Shown here: positions 23,877 to 30,903 of the stretch, in pieces
Layout of the letters: every line of letters starts with the position of its first letter
How positions within the stretch are numbered: the first letter of the stretch is position 1
Assembly: GCA_910577665.1 (NCBI GenBank)
Contig: CAJTOJ010000030.1
Location: 1-48,387, forward strand
Direction: 5' to 3'
DNA: 48,387 bases
DNA from: an uncultured Acetatifactor sp.
Lineage (GTDB): Bacteria > Bacillota > Clostridia > Lachnospirales > Lachnospiraceae
Notes under the pieces: model-generated
Seen by the model: the letters and a program-made list of their open reading frames with translations, nothing else
Told to the model about the DNA's origin: nothing
Databases searched by the model: none
Position numbers and translations under genes: made by a program

Positions 23877-25016
23877 ATGATACGAAAAATGGGGATAAGA
23901 TACATCCTGCTGAACAAGAGGCTGTTCCGAAAGTATAGTTTCCTGCTGATCCTGTGTCTGGTTCCCCTGCTGGTGGCAGGTATGCGCCTGGCAGCACAGG
24001 AGGAGAGTGGTCTGATGCGGGTTGCCTTGTATGTGGAGGATCCCGGGGAGGAATTGACAGCAGGAATTCTGGAGAAGCTTGCAGACCGGAGGGGTGTCCT
24101 TCATTTTATCCGGTGTAGCAGCGCGCAGGAGGCCCGGGACATGGTGGCAGAATTCCAGGCAGATGCAGCCTGGATCATTCCCGGGGATCTGCAGGAGAAG
24201 CTACAGAACGTGGCCCGGAACCGGCGGATGGAGGGGGTGGTGACAGTGGTGGAGAGGGAGGACAATGTGTTCCTGGCATTTACCCGTGAGATTCTCAATA
24301 ACGCGCTGTATCCTGCTTTTTCCTATATGGTAACGGAAGATTTTATCTTGCAGGAGGTAGGTCTTTCAGATGTTCCTGCCCGGGAACTGAGACAGGCATA
24401 TGAGAAATGGCTGGTGGAGGGAAGCCTGTTTCAGCAGGTCTACCTGGACGGATCCTATATGGAAGAGGAAGAATACAATTACCTGCAGGCTCCTCTTAGG
24501 GGACTGCTGGCTGTGTGGCTGGCGTTGTGTGGGTTTGCGGCATCCCTGTATTTTATGGAGGATGAGAGAAAGGGCATGTTTGACAGGATACCGGTATCGC
24601 GCAGGCTGTGGGCAGCATACGGGGTACATGGGGTAATGCTTCTGGACGGGGTGATCGTTCTCCTGGTGGCCTGCTATCTGGCAGGAGTGTACACCGTATG
24701 GTTCAGAGAACTGATCTGCGCACTGGTTTTTGCCGGTTGTGTGCTGGCCTTCTGTAATCTGATCCGCCTGTTGTGCCGGATTCCGGAACGGCTGGGAACC
24801 TGCATTATGATATTGGTGTTGGCCATGCTGGTGCTGTGCCCGGTATTCGTGTCTGTGGGAAATCTGCGCTTGCTGGGGCATCTGCTGCCGCCTTTTTACT
24901 ATTTACAGTCTATCCATAGTGACTATTACCTGTGGGGGATGGCGGGATATACGGGCATATTGCTGGTGCTGTGCAAAGCACTACAGATATGGCAGGGCAG
25001 GAGGGCACAGCCATAA
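23877..25016 (+). CDS. ABC-2 type transporter permease, second subunit
   Basis: This 379-residue protein repeats the plan of the preceding permease: one N-terminal membrane segment (about 20-37, FLLILCLVPLLVAGM), an external domain of about 150 residues (VALYVEDPGEELTAGILEKL...), then about six segments from residue 205 to the end. Sequence likeness to its neighbour is low, so the pair probably diverged long ago. GGAGGGG precedes ATG 23877 by about 10 nt. The frame is open much further upstream (to 23613), but that part overlaps the first permease and is out of frame with it, so I discard it. Confidence 0.83.
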   Translation: MIRKMGIRYILLNKRLFRKYSFLLILCLVPLLVAGMRLAAQEESGLMRVALYVEDPGEELTAGILEKLADRRGVLHFIRCSSAQEARDMVAEFQADAAWIIPGDLQEKLQNVARNRRMEGVVTVVEREDNVFLAFTREILNNALYPAFSYMVTEDFILQEVGLSDVPARELRQAYEKWLVEGSLFQQVYLDGSYMEEEEYNYLQAPLRGLLAVWLALCGFAASLYFMEDERKGMFDRIPVSRRLWAAYGVHGVMLLDGVIVLLVACYLAGVYTVWFRELICALVFAGCVLAFCNLIRLLCRIPERLGTCIMILVLAMLVLCPVFVSVGNLRLLGHLLPPFYYLQSIHSDYYLWGMAGYTGILLVLCKALQIWQGRRAQP

Positions 25017-25058
25017 GGAAAGAGAAAGTATAGGATGTAAAAGAATGGGAAAGACAGG

Positions 25059-25229
25059 ATGGGTTATTGTGACAAATGTGGTGCAAAGCTGGAGGAAGGA
25101 ATGGCATTCTGCACCGGGTGTGGGGCGCAGGTAAACAAGGAGAACCAGGGAAGGAGCAAGGGGCAGACAATACAGGTGAATGCTGGGCAAATTACAATAA
25201 CTACAATGGGAGTATCAACGCGTCAATGA
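25059..25229 (+). CDS. Mini zinc-ribbon protein, possibly a frameshifted remnant
   Basis: The ATG at 25059 opens MGYCDKCGAKLEEG..., a zinc ribbon with Cys 4/7/18/21 in the same spacing as the other cluster members, then a short polar tail to 56 residues. No membrane segment follows, unlike its relatives. In another frame just downstream (25201-25368) is a sequence with NEYQYDEAG and ERYEYDENGNL, which resembles YD-type repeats. The original gene may therefore have been longer and lost its frame. It lies between the second permease and the next zinc-ribbon gene, in line with the operon. Confidence 0.5.
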   Translation: MGYCDKCGAKLEEGMAFCTGCGAQVNKENQGRSKGQTIQVNAGQITITTMGVSTRQ

Positions 25230-25388
25230 ATATCAGTATGATGAGGCTGGTACAGAAAGGATGTCGGCACATTACGACTGTGGCAATGGATCCGAAGTGC
25301 TGAGGGAAAGATATGAATATGATGAGAATGGGAATCTGCCAGATAGGGAAGGCAGTATGCCGGGATGAGGCAGACAGGAGGAAGCAGG

Positions 25389-26426
25389 ATGACATGTAAA
25401 AATTGTGGAGCCACTCTTGCAGAGGATGCGATGTTCTGTGTCAAATGCGGATGCAAAGCAGAGGAGGGAAGGCAGCAGAAGCAGCAGAACACACAGCAGA
25501 AAACCCCTTTGCAGGGAAATGCGAAGGCAGGACAGAAAAAGCAGAAAGCGGTACATACAGGGATTTCCGTTGTGCTGGGAATCCTGGTGATTGTGTTGGG
25601 AATCGGCGCCAGTGCCATTTTCCTGCTGCGCCATATGGTGCGTGCGGAGGGAATTGATAATGCCATTGAGGAACTGGAAGTTTCAGAGGCCAGGCTGCGT
25701 TTCCTGAAGGGGGACGATTTCCAGGCGCCAACTGTGGCAGAACTGATCCAGAACAACATAGACTCTGAGTGGAGGGAGTATCTGACAGACGAGAATCTGG
25801 AGAAACTGCTGTCTGAGAAATTTATCAAGAGATTTATCGCTGATAAAATCAACGACTATGTAGAGGATCTTCTTAAAAATACAGGAGATGGTATCATTGA
25901 GACCAAAGATCTGGAGAAGCTCCTGGACAAGAATCGTGATACCATCGCTGAAATGACTTTATTAATCATAGAAGAAGGGGAAGCCCGTTATCTGGCTGAA
26001 CAGATGGAAGATCTGCTGGAGCAGACGGATCTCTCCCTGTACCGGGATGAGAACCCGCAGGTATTTAGGCTGATCAGTTTCCTGGGTTCTTATGGGATGG
26101 CTGCTTTGTTCCTGGTGCTGGCAGTCCTGGCACTTGCAGGGATATTCATCCTGCAGTCCCGGAAAGAAAAAGTGCTGGTATACCTGGGAATCTGTAGTGT
26201 GTTGGTAGGTGCGACCAATTTTGCGGCGGGTGCTATGACGGGATCCTTGGTGACTTTCTTGAACCGCAGCATAGGATTTGGACGCAGTTTCTGGAAAAGT
26301 CTTCTTGGCCCGGTGAAGGGTATGGGGATGATGCAGGGAAGCATTCTGGTGGTAGCCGGGGTAGTGGCCTGCCTGGCATATGGGCTTCTTCATAAGACAG
26401 GCCAGAAAAAAGAAAGGGAAAGCTAA
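25389..26426 (+). CDS. Zinc-ribbon polytopic membrane protein
   Basis: The 345-residue product begins MTCKNCGATLAED, a zinc ribbon with Cys 3/6/17/20. A Gln/Lys-rich linker leads to a membrane segment (about 58-80), an external helical domain of about 150 acidic residues, then three more segments near the C terminus (GMAALFLVLAVLALAGIFIL, YLGICSVLVGATNFAAGAM, GSILVVAGVVACLAYGLL). AGGAGG lies 7 nt before ATG 25389. It belongs to the cluster by finger type and by tight spacing (2 nt) to the next gene. I recognise no family beyond the ribbon. It could be a sensor or a membrane scaffold for the transporter. Confidence 0.8.
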   Translation: MTCKNCGATLAEDAMFCVKCGCKAEEGRQQKQQNTQQKTPLQGNAKAGQKKQKAVHTGISVVLGILVIVLGIGASAIFLLRHMVRAEGIDNAIEELEVSEARLRFLKGDDFQAPTVAELIQNNIDSEWREYLTDENLEKLLSEKFIKRFIADKINDYVEDLLKNTGDGIIETKDLEKLLDKNRDTIAEMTLLIIEEGEARYLAEQMEDLLEQTDLSLYRDENPQVFRLISFLGSYGMAALFLVLAVLALAGIFILQSRKEKVLVYLGICSVLVGATNFAAGAMTGSLVTFLNRSIGFGRSFWKSLLGPVKGMGMMQGSILVVAGVVACLAYGLLHKTGQKKERES

Positions 26427-26428
26427 TC

Positions 26429-28288
26429 ATGGGACAGTTTTGTGGGAAATGCGGAGGAGAGCTGAAGGAAGGCGCCGCGTTTTGCGGCAAATGTGGTGCA
26501 TCGATCTCAAAAAGGGCAGATATCCGAGAAGGAATCCAGACAGATCCGGCCAGTGTGCAGAAGGGCGGTATGGGAGCTGGGGGTGACGGTAAAAGCATGG
26601 AAGCGGAAGGCATCCATGGAGATAACGGCATCCAGGATGTCAACGGAAGTGCAAGTGCGGATAAAAGTGTCAGTACAGACGCAAATGCAGGCCAAAATAG
26701 AAGCGATGATAAAAGTGTAAATGCAGGTGAAAAGGAGAAGACGGCTGAAAGCCCGGATGAGGGAAAGCATGCGCCCGAAGGCGGAAAGGGCAGGAAGAAA
26801 CGCCTGCCTGTCCTTATGGCGGTGTTGCTGCTTCTGCTGGCAGGAGCGGCTGCCGGTGGCATCTGGTATTTTACCAGCGATGGCTACCAGTACCAGAAGA
26901 GCATGAAAATGGCCCAGGCAGCCCTGGAAGAAGGAGAGTATGGGGAAGCCCTGGAGCATTATGAGGATGCACTTTCCTTTGACGAAACCATGGTGGAAGT
27001 GTATGTGCAAATGGCAGATGTCTATCTGCTGGGCTGCTCTACGGAGAACGCCAGCGAGCAGTTACAGTATGCCGTGAAAATACTGAAGCGGGGAGTTAAA
27101 AGGGTAGAGAGAAAGAAAGATAAGGCCACCCTGGAGGACAAGCTTCTGGAAGTATACCTGTCCGGGACTGATATCCTGGTGCAGGGCGGTGCGTTTGATG
27201 CTGCCAGGGAACTTCTGGTACAAGGGCAGGAACAGATGGAAGAATCCGGGGAGGGATCCCTGCTGGATAAGCTGGCAGAAGTATACCTGGCTGAGGCTGA
27301 GACCCTCTACCAGGCAGGAAATCCGGAGCAGGCGCTCCAGGTGCTGACCCAGGGGCAGGAGCGGACAGGCAACGCTGTTCTGGGAGAGAGGATGCAGGAA
27401 TGGCAGGAGGCTTATGCACAGGCAGCAGAAGAGGAACAGGACAGCCAGGGGGAAGCCCAGGGAAGTACGGAAGGGGAAGGAAATCTGGCAGAAGGGACGG
27501 ATCCAGGCAGTAACGGGGATGCAGGGGTGGAACCTGCCCCGGAGGAGGTGGATCCGGCGGCTTTGAGACAGGCCAGACTTCTGGAGTTCATCCAGTTTTC
27601 CGATAAAAAGTATTTTACCCAGGAAGAGATTGCATTGTTTGATGTGGATACATGCCGTCTGGCCCGCAATGGAATCTATGCATGGATGGGACGGAAGTTC
27701 AAGGACGAAGCCTTGCAGGTGTATTTTGCGTCTTATGACTGGTATGTACCTTCCATAGAACCAGGGGATTTCCAGGAGAGCATGCTGAACGAATACCAGA
27801 TTGCCAACAGAGATCTGATTGTGGCATATGAGAAAAGTCTGGAGGGGCAGATACCTGGCATACAGATGAACAATGTGGTGAGTGTCACGGCCAGCTCCGC
27901 CCTGTCGGAGCATAACATGACCCATTCCGCGGAGAGGCTCATTGACGGGGATCCTGCCACAGCCTGGGTGGAGGGGGTATCTGGGCAGGGAACCGGGGAG
28001 TCAGTCACATTTACATTTGATGGCATTTATAAGGTAACAGGTCTGAAGATCTGTGGAGGATATCAGAAGGACGAGAAACGTTACTCAGAGAACTCACGTC
28101 CTACAGATATCCGTTTGGAATTCTCCGATGGTTCCACCCAGTCCGTAACCTTGCAGGATCTGATGCAGGAACAGACAGTATCGTTTTCTGCGCCGGTGAA
28201 CACAAGCTATGTGACGATTGTAATCGAGTCTGTTTACGAAGGAAGTAAATATGAGGATACTGCTATCTCGGAGGTGACATTCTATTAA
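26429..28288 (+). CDS. Zinc-ribbon, TPR, YARHG-like and discoidin-like envelope protein
   Basis: A 619-residue mosaic. Residues 5/8/19/22 form the zinc ribbon. A long Ser/Asp/Asn-rich linker follows, then a membrane segment (about 126-147, PVLMAVLLLLLAGAAAGGIWYF). Outside are TPR-like helices (about 150-330; EYGEALEHYEDAL, GNPEQALQVL), an acidic low-complexity stretch, and a YARHG-type domain (about 385-475). There the expected IYARHGRKF reads IYAWMGRKF, while WY, LNEYQIANRD and YEK are kept. The final domain (about 485-619) looks like the discoidin/NADase-type glycan-binding fold: SAERLIDGDPATAWVEG. The external part may bind wall glycans. Last gene of the cluster, followed by a strong terminator. 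Confidence 0.82.
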   Translation: MGQFCGKCGGELKEGAAFCGKCGASISKRADIREGIQTDPASVQKGGMGAGGDGKSMEAEGIHGDNGIQDVNGSASADKSVSTDANAGQNRSDDKSVNAGEKEKTAESPDEGKHAPEGGKGRKKRLPVLMAVLLLLLAGAAAGGIWYFTSDGYQYQKSMKMAQAALEEGEYGEALEHYEDALSFDETMVEVYVQMADVYLLGCSTENASEQLQYAVKILKRGVKRVERKKDKATLEDKLLEVYLSGTDILVQGGAFDAARELLVQGQEQMEESGEGSLLDKLAEVYLAEAETLYQAGNPEQALQVLTQGQERTGNAVLGERMQEWQEAYAQAAEEEQDSQGEAQGSTEGEGNLAEGTDPGSNGDAGVEPAPEEVDPAALRQARLLEFIQFSDKKYFTQEEIALFDVDTCRLARNGIYAWMGRKFKDEALQVYFASYDWYVPSIEPGDFQESMLNEYQIANRDLIVAYEKSLEGQIPGIQMNNVVSVTASSALSEHNMTHSAERLIDGDPATAWVEGVSGQGTGESVTFTFDGIYKVTGLKICGGYQKDEKRYSENSRPTDIRLEFSDGSTQSVTLQDLMQEQTVSFSAPVNTSYVTIVIESVYEGSKYEDTAISEVTFY

Positions 28289-28295
28289 ATATTGA

Positions 28296-28342
28296 AAGGG
28301 GGAACCCTGGACGTCTATAAGGGCGTCCAGGGTTCCCTTTTT
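28296..28342 (+). terminator. Terminator closing the zinc-ribbon/ABC cluster
   Basis: A 14-bp stem, GGGAACCCTGGACG with CGTCCAGGGTTCCC, followed by TTTTTAT. Confidence 0.92.
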
Positions 28343-28358
28343 ATCAGCAATATCCTGG

Positions 28359-28387
28359 TTGACAGAGCTGTCTAACTGTGTTAGACT
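28359..28387 (+). promoter_or_regulatory. blaI-M56 promoter
   Basis: Consensus TTGACA (28359-28364), 17-nt spacer, TAGACT (28382-28387). The -10 element lies inside the first operator. Confidence 0.7.
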
Positions 28388-28411
28388 AAAGGTGTCTAAA
28401 GACATTAGACA
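28370..28411. promoter_or_regulatory. Tandem BlaI-type operators
   Basis: GTCTAA-N5-TTAGAC (28370-28386) and TGTCTAA-N5-TTAGACA (28393-28411) are two perfect dyads with identical arms and 5-nt centres, 24 bp apart centre to centre. They cover the -10 and the start of transcription of the blaI-like gene. BlaI/MecI repressors bind such dyads as dimers, so autoregulation is the natural inference. Confidence 0.7.
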
Positions 28412-28528
28412 AAAGAAACGGGGACAGGACACGAACAAATGCATTCACAGATACAACAAGGAGACCTGCCAGGGTGGGCAGGAGGTGTTTGATGTCCCGT
28501 CAGCCTGCTGAGGGGTTGTTGACTGGTA

Positions 28529-28547
28529 TGTGCGCTTAAAGCGCACA
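28529..28547 (+). promoter_or_regulatory. Hairpin directly before the blaI SD
   Basis: TGTGCGCTT (28529-28537) and AAGCGCACA (28539-28547) are perfect complements. The SD GGAGGTG starts at 28549 and ATG is at 28561. Similar SD-proximal hairpins precede coaX, dusB and greA. Confidence 0.6.
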
Positions 28548-28560
28548 CGGAGGTGTAGAT

Positions 28561-28932
28561 ATGGATCCATACAGACTGGGGGACATGGAACAGAAATTTG
28601 CGGATCTGATCTGGGAGAAGGCCCCGGTGGGTTCCGGAGAGCTGGCAAAGCTGTGCGAGAAGGTTTTTGCCTGGAAGCGGACCACCACGTATACCATGCT
28701 GAAGCGCTTGTGCGACAGGAAACTGTTTGCCAATAACAGCGGTGTGGTGGAGGTACTTATGACCCGGGAGGAATTCCAGGCGGCCCAGGGGGAACAGTTT
28801 ATCAATGATACGTTCGGGGGTTCCCTGCCCCGGTTCCTAACGGCTTTTTCCAGGAGGAAGAAGCTTGGTGACAGGGAAATAGCGGAACTGAAAAAACTGA
28901 TTGATGCATACGAGGAGGAAAGCCATGGGTGA
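28561..28932 (+). CDS. BlaI/MecI-family transcriptional repressor
   Basis: The 123-residue product is a winged-helix repressor of the penicillinase-repressor family. The recognition region WKRTTTYTMLKRLCDRKLFAN (about 38-58) matches the R-T-T-Y-T-x2-x-RL motif, and the C-terminal helical part should form the dimer. In BlaI/MecI the C-terminal part is cut when the partner M56 sensor is activated; where the cut lies here is not evident. Its stop overlaps the start of the M56 gene by 8 bp. Two dyad operators in its own promoter indicate autoregulation. No beta-lactamase gene is nearby, so the stimulus need not be a beta-lactam. Confidence 0.9.
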   Translation: MDPYRLGDMEQKFADLIWEKAPVGSGELAKLCEKVFAWKRTTTYTMLKRLCDRKLFANNSGVVEVLMTREEFQAAQGEQFINDTFGGSLPRFLTAFSRRKKLGDREIAELKKLIDAYEEESHG

Positions 28933-30535
28933 ACAGGTTTTTATAAAGGTGCTGAACATGAGTCTGACCGGCAGCTTTGTGATTCTGGCAGTGCTGGTGA
29001 TGCGGCTTTTCCTGCAGAGGGTACCGCGGATTTTTTCCTACTGTCTATGGGGAGTGGTGCTCTTCAGGCTGCTGTGCCCTGTTTCCTTTACAGCAGGTTT
29101 TTCCCTGCTGGGAGTGCTGGAACAGTCTGTCCCCTCCCGGGGATGGATGGCATACATCCCGGAGGAACTGGCCCTGGCGGGCGGGCAGACAGAGCTACAG
29201 GAGGACGCAGGGGGCACTCTTCTGGCAGAGGGGACAGATAACAGGGAAGGAATTGACATGGGGAAGGACGGGCTGGCAGCCACTTCGATCTGGGAGAAGA
29301 TCTTCCTGCCAGGGAATGGGACAAATGTAGTCCTCTGGGCAGGTTTCAGGATCTGGCTTCTGGGGATCTGCGGTATGGCAGGCTACAGTCTGCTGGCTCT
29401 GGCAGGGCTGAAGCGAAAGCTGCGGGGAGCCAGGCGCGAAGGCCGGGAGTTCTATGTGACAAAAGAGGTGTCCACGCCTTTTGTCATGGGGCTGGTCAGT
29501 CCCCGGATCTATCTGCCAGAGGGGCTTGGGGAGAGGGAGAGATCCTATGTACTGCTCCATGAGCAGATCCACATCAGACGCAGGGACCATGTGGTGAAGA
29601 TACTGGCTTTCCTGGCGCTATGCATCCACTGGTTCAATCCTTTGGCATGGGTGGCTTTCTTCCTTAGCGAGAAGGACATGGAGATGTCCTGTGATGAGGC
29701 TGTAATTCGCAGAACCGGCAGTGATGTGAAGAAAGCATATACGGCCTCCCTGCTGGGCATGGCCACAGGGAGGCATATGGTGAGCGGCGTACCCCTGGCC
29801 TTCGGGGAAGGAAATACAGGTAGCCGTATACGGAATGTGCTCCGGTACAAGAAGCCTGCTGCCCTGGCAGTAGCAGTAGCGGCTATTTGCTGTGTGGTGG
29901 TGGCCATGGTACTGCTGGCCAACCCGGCGAAGACCCGGGAGGAGAAAATACAGGAAGTGTATTATGGGGTGGTCTCAGATATCCTAATAGGGGAAAATGC
30001 CCAGAGGGTGGTTCAGATTCCCGGGTGGTGGGATGAGGCAGATATTCCGGAGGCGGATAGTATTTCGACCTATTTTGAGAGAGAAGAGCAGGAACTTCTG
30101 CCAGGTGATATGGTGCAGATCACATTTCCTGCGGGAGAGGAAGTAATGGTGATGGAAACCTGGCCGGTGAGGTTTGCACAGAAGGCAGAGAGCATTGTGG
30201 TCATGTGGAGCGGCTGTTTCCTGGAACATCTGGAAGGTGATACCTATCGCTTTACGTTTCCGGCAGGTGTGGTTCCCGGATATGAGACGGCAGGAGCGGG
30301 GGACAAATTGTCTATATACTGGGAGAAGGGAGATCCGGAATATCCTGCCTATTTCTCTCAGGTGCCGGAAGGGGAGGACTCCGTTCTTCTGGTGGAAACC
30401 ACGATTCTGGAGACAGGAGAGCACCAGGATGGCACAAAGGTATTGACGGTGGAACTGTCTGCCACCCAGCTACAGCAGGTATTTCAAGGATTTGGCATGC
30501 ACATCCGCTTCGGACTGGAAAAGGCACCCAACTAG
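28925..30535 (+). CDS. M56 (BlaR1-like) membrane metallopeptidase sensor
   Basis: A 536-residue integral membrane protein. Four N-terminal membrane segments surround a cytoplasmic zinc-protease domain with LLHEQIHIRRRDH (HExxH, His at about 212 and 216) and the downstream EMSCDEAV helix. A membrane segment near residue 320 (AVAVAAICCVVVAMVLLA) leads to about 210 external residues. That external part is short and lacks the SxxK, SxN and KTG motifs of the penicillin-binding sensor of true BlaR1, so it must sense something else. The start ATG 28925 has GAGGAGG upstream and overlaps the end of the repressor gene, a typical repressor/sensor pair. Confidence 0.88.
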   Translation: MGEQVFIKVLNMSLTGSFVILAVLVMRLFLQRVPRIFSYCLWGVVLFRLLCPVSFTAGFSLLGVLEQSVPSRGWMAYIPEELALAGGQTELQEDAGGTLLAEGTDNREGIDMGKDGLAATSIWEKIFLPGNGTNVVLWAGFRIWLLGICGMAGYSLLALAGLKRKLRGARREGREFYVTKEVSTPFVMGLVSPRIYLPEGLGERERSYVLLHEQIHIRRRDHVVKILAFLALCIHWFNPLAWVAFFLSEKDMEMSCDEAVIRRTGSDVKKAYTASLLGMATGRHMVSGVPLAFGEGNTGSRIRNVLRYKKPAALAVAVAAICCVVVAMVLLANPAKTREEKIQEVYYGVVSDILIGENAQRVVQIPGWWDEADIPEADSISTYFEREEQELLPGDMVQITFPAGEEVMVMETWPVRFAQKAESIVVMWSGCFLEHLEGDTYRFTFPAGVVPGYETAGAGDKLSIYWEKGDPEYPAYFSQVPEGEDSVLLVETTILETGEHQDGTKVLTVELSATQLQQVFQGFGMHIRFGLEKAPN

Positions 30536-30566
30536 TACACCGGCCAGATGCATAGGATGGACCGGT

Positions 30567-30590
30567 AAGGCAGGGAACTCCCTGCCTTTT
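30567..30590 (+). terminator. Terminator of the blaI-M56 operon
   Basis: AAGGCAGGGA, 2-nt loop and TCCCTGCCTT form a 10-bp stem followed by T residues. Confidence 0.85.
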
Positions 30591-30628
30591 GGTGTGGAAA
30601 AGGTTCGTGGGTTTTTAGACAGAAAGGG

Positions 30629-30657
30629 TTGAAAAACGGGAAAGTATGAAGTATATT
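30629..30657 (+). promoter_or_regulatory. argF promoter
   Basis: TTGAAA (30629-30634), 17-nt spacer, TATATT (30652-30657). The implied leader is about 240 nt and contains the structured element at 30689-30784. Confidence 0.55.
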
Positions 30658-30715
30658 TAATAAGTGATTCTTTTTTTGCGCAATTTGTACTGCTTAACGA
30701 TTTCACCTGCCGTGA

Positions 30716-30784
30716 AACCAGACTGCATAACGCTGACTGGTTCAATCGCATGATTACATTAGGCAGTATTCAGCGTTATGCAGT
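30716..30784 (+). other. argF leader element: loop complementary to a downstream arm
   Basis: AACCAG (30716-30721) pairs with CTGGTT (30737-30742), leaving exactly the 15 nt ACTGCATAACGCTGA as the loop. This whole loop is perfectly complementary to TCAGCGTTATGCAGT (30770-30784). Either the two pairings exclude each other or they form a pseudoknot. A partial direct copy, ACTGCTTAACG, lies at 30689-30699. The 15-bp inverted repeat could also be a DNA site. Confidence 0.6.
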
Positions 30785-30903
30785 ATAAATGTGTAAGGCA
30801 ACAAGACAGCATATGGGCAGGATTCCCCCAGGCAGCCGGAAGGGGCTGTGTCTGGTACAGAGGGCAGCCTGTAGCAGGGATCTGGGAAAGGCGGTATGGA
30901 TAG

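Noticed and set aside
28925..30535. True BlaR1 beta-lactam sensor with a nearby beta-lactamase
   Set aside because: The external part lacks penicillin-binding motifs and no beta-lactamase gene lies in the window.
30629..30784. Classical ArgR box before argF
   Set aside because: AT-rich TGAA-like fragments occur, but no convincing pair of 18-bp ARG boxes could be aligned by eye.
30722..30784. Integron attC-like site
   Set aside because: The inverted arms do not fit the RYYYAAC/GTTRRRY core sites and there is no tyrosine integrase.
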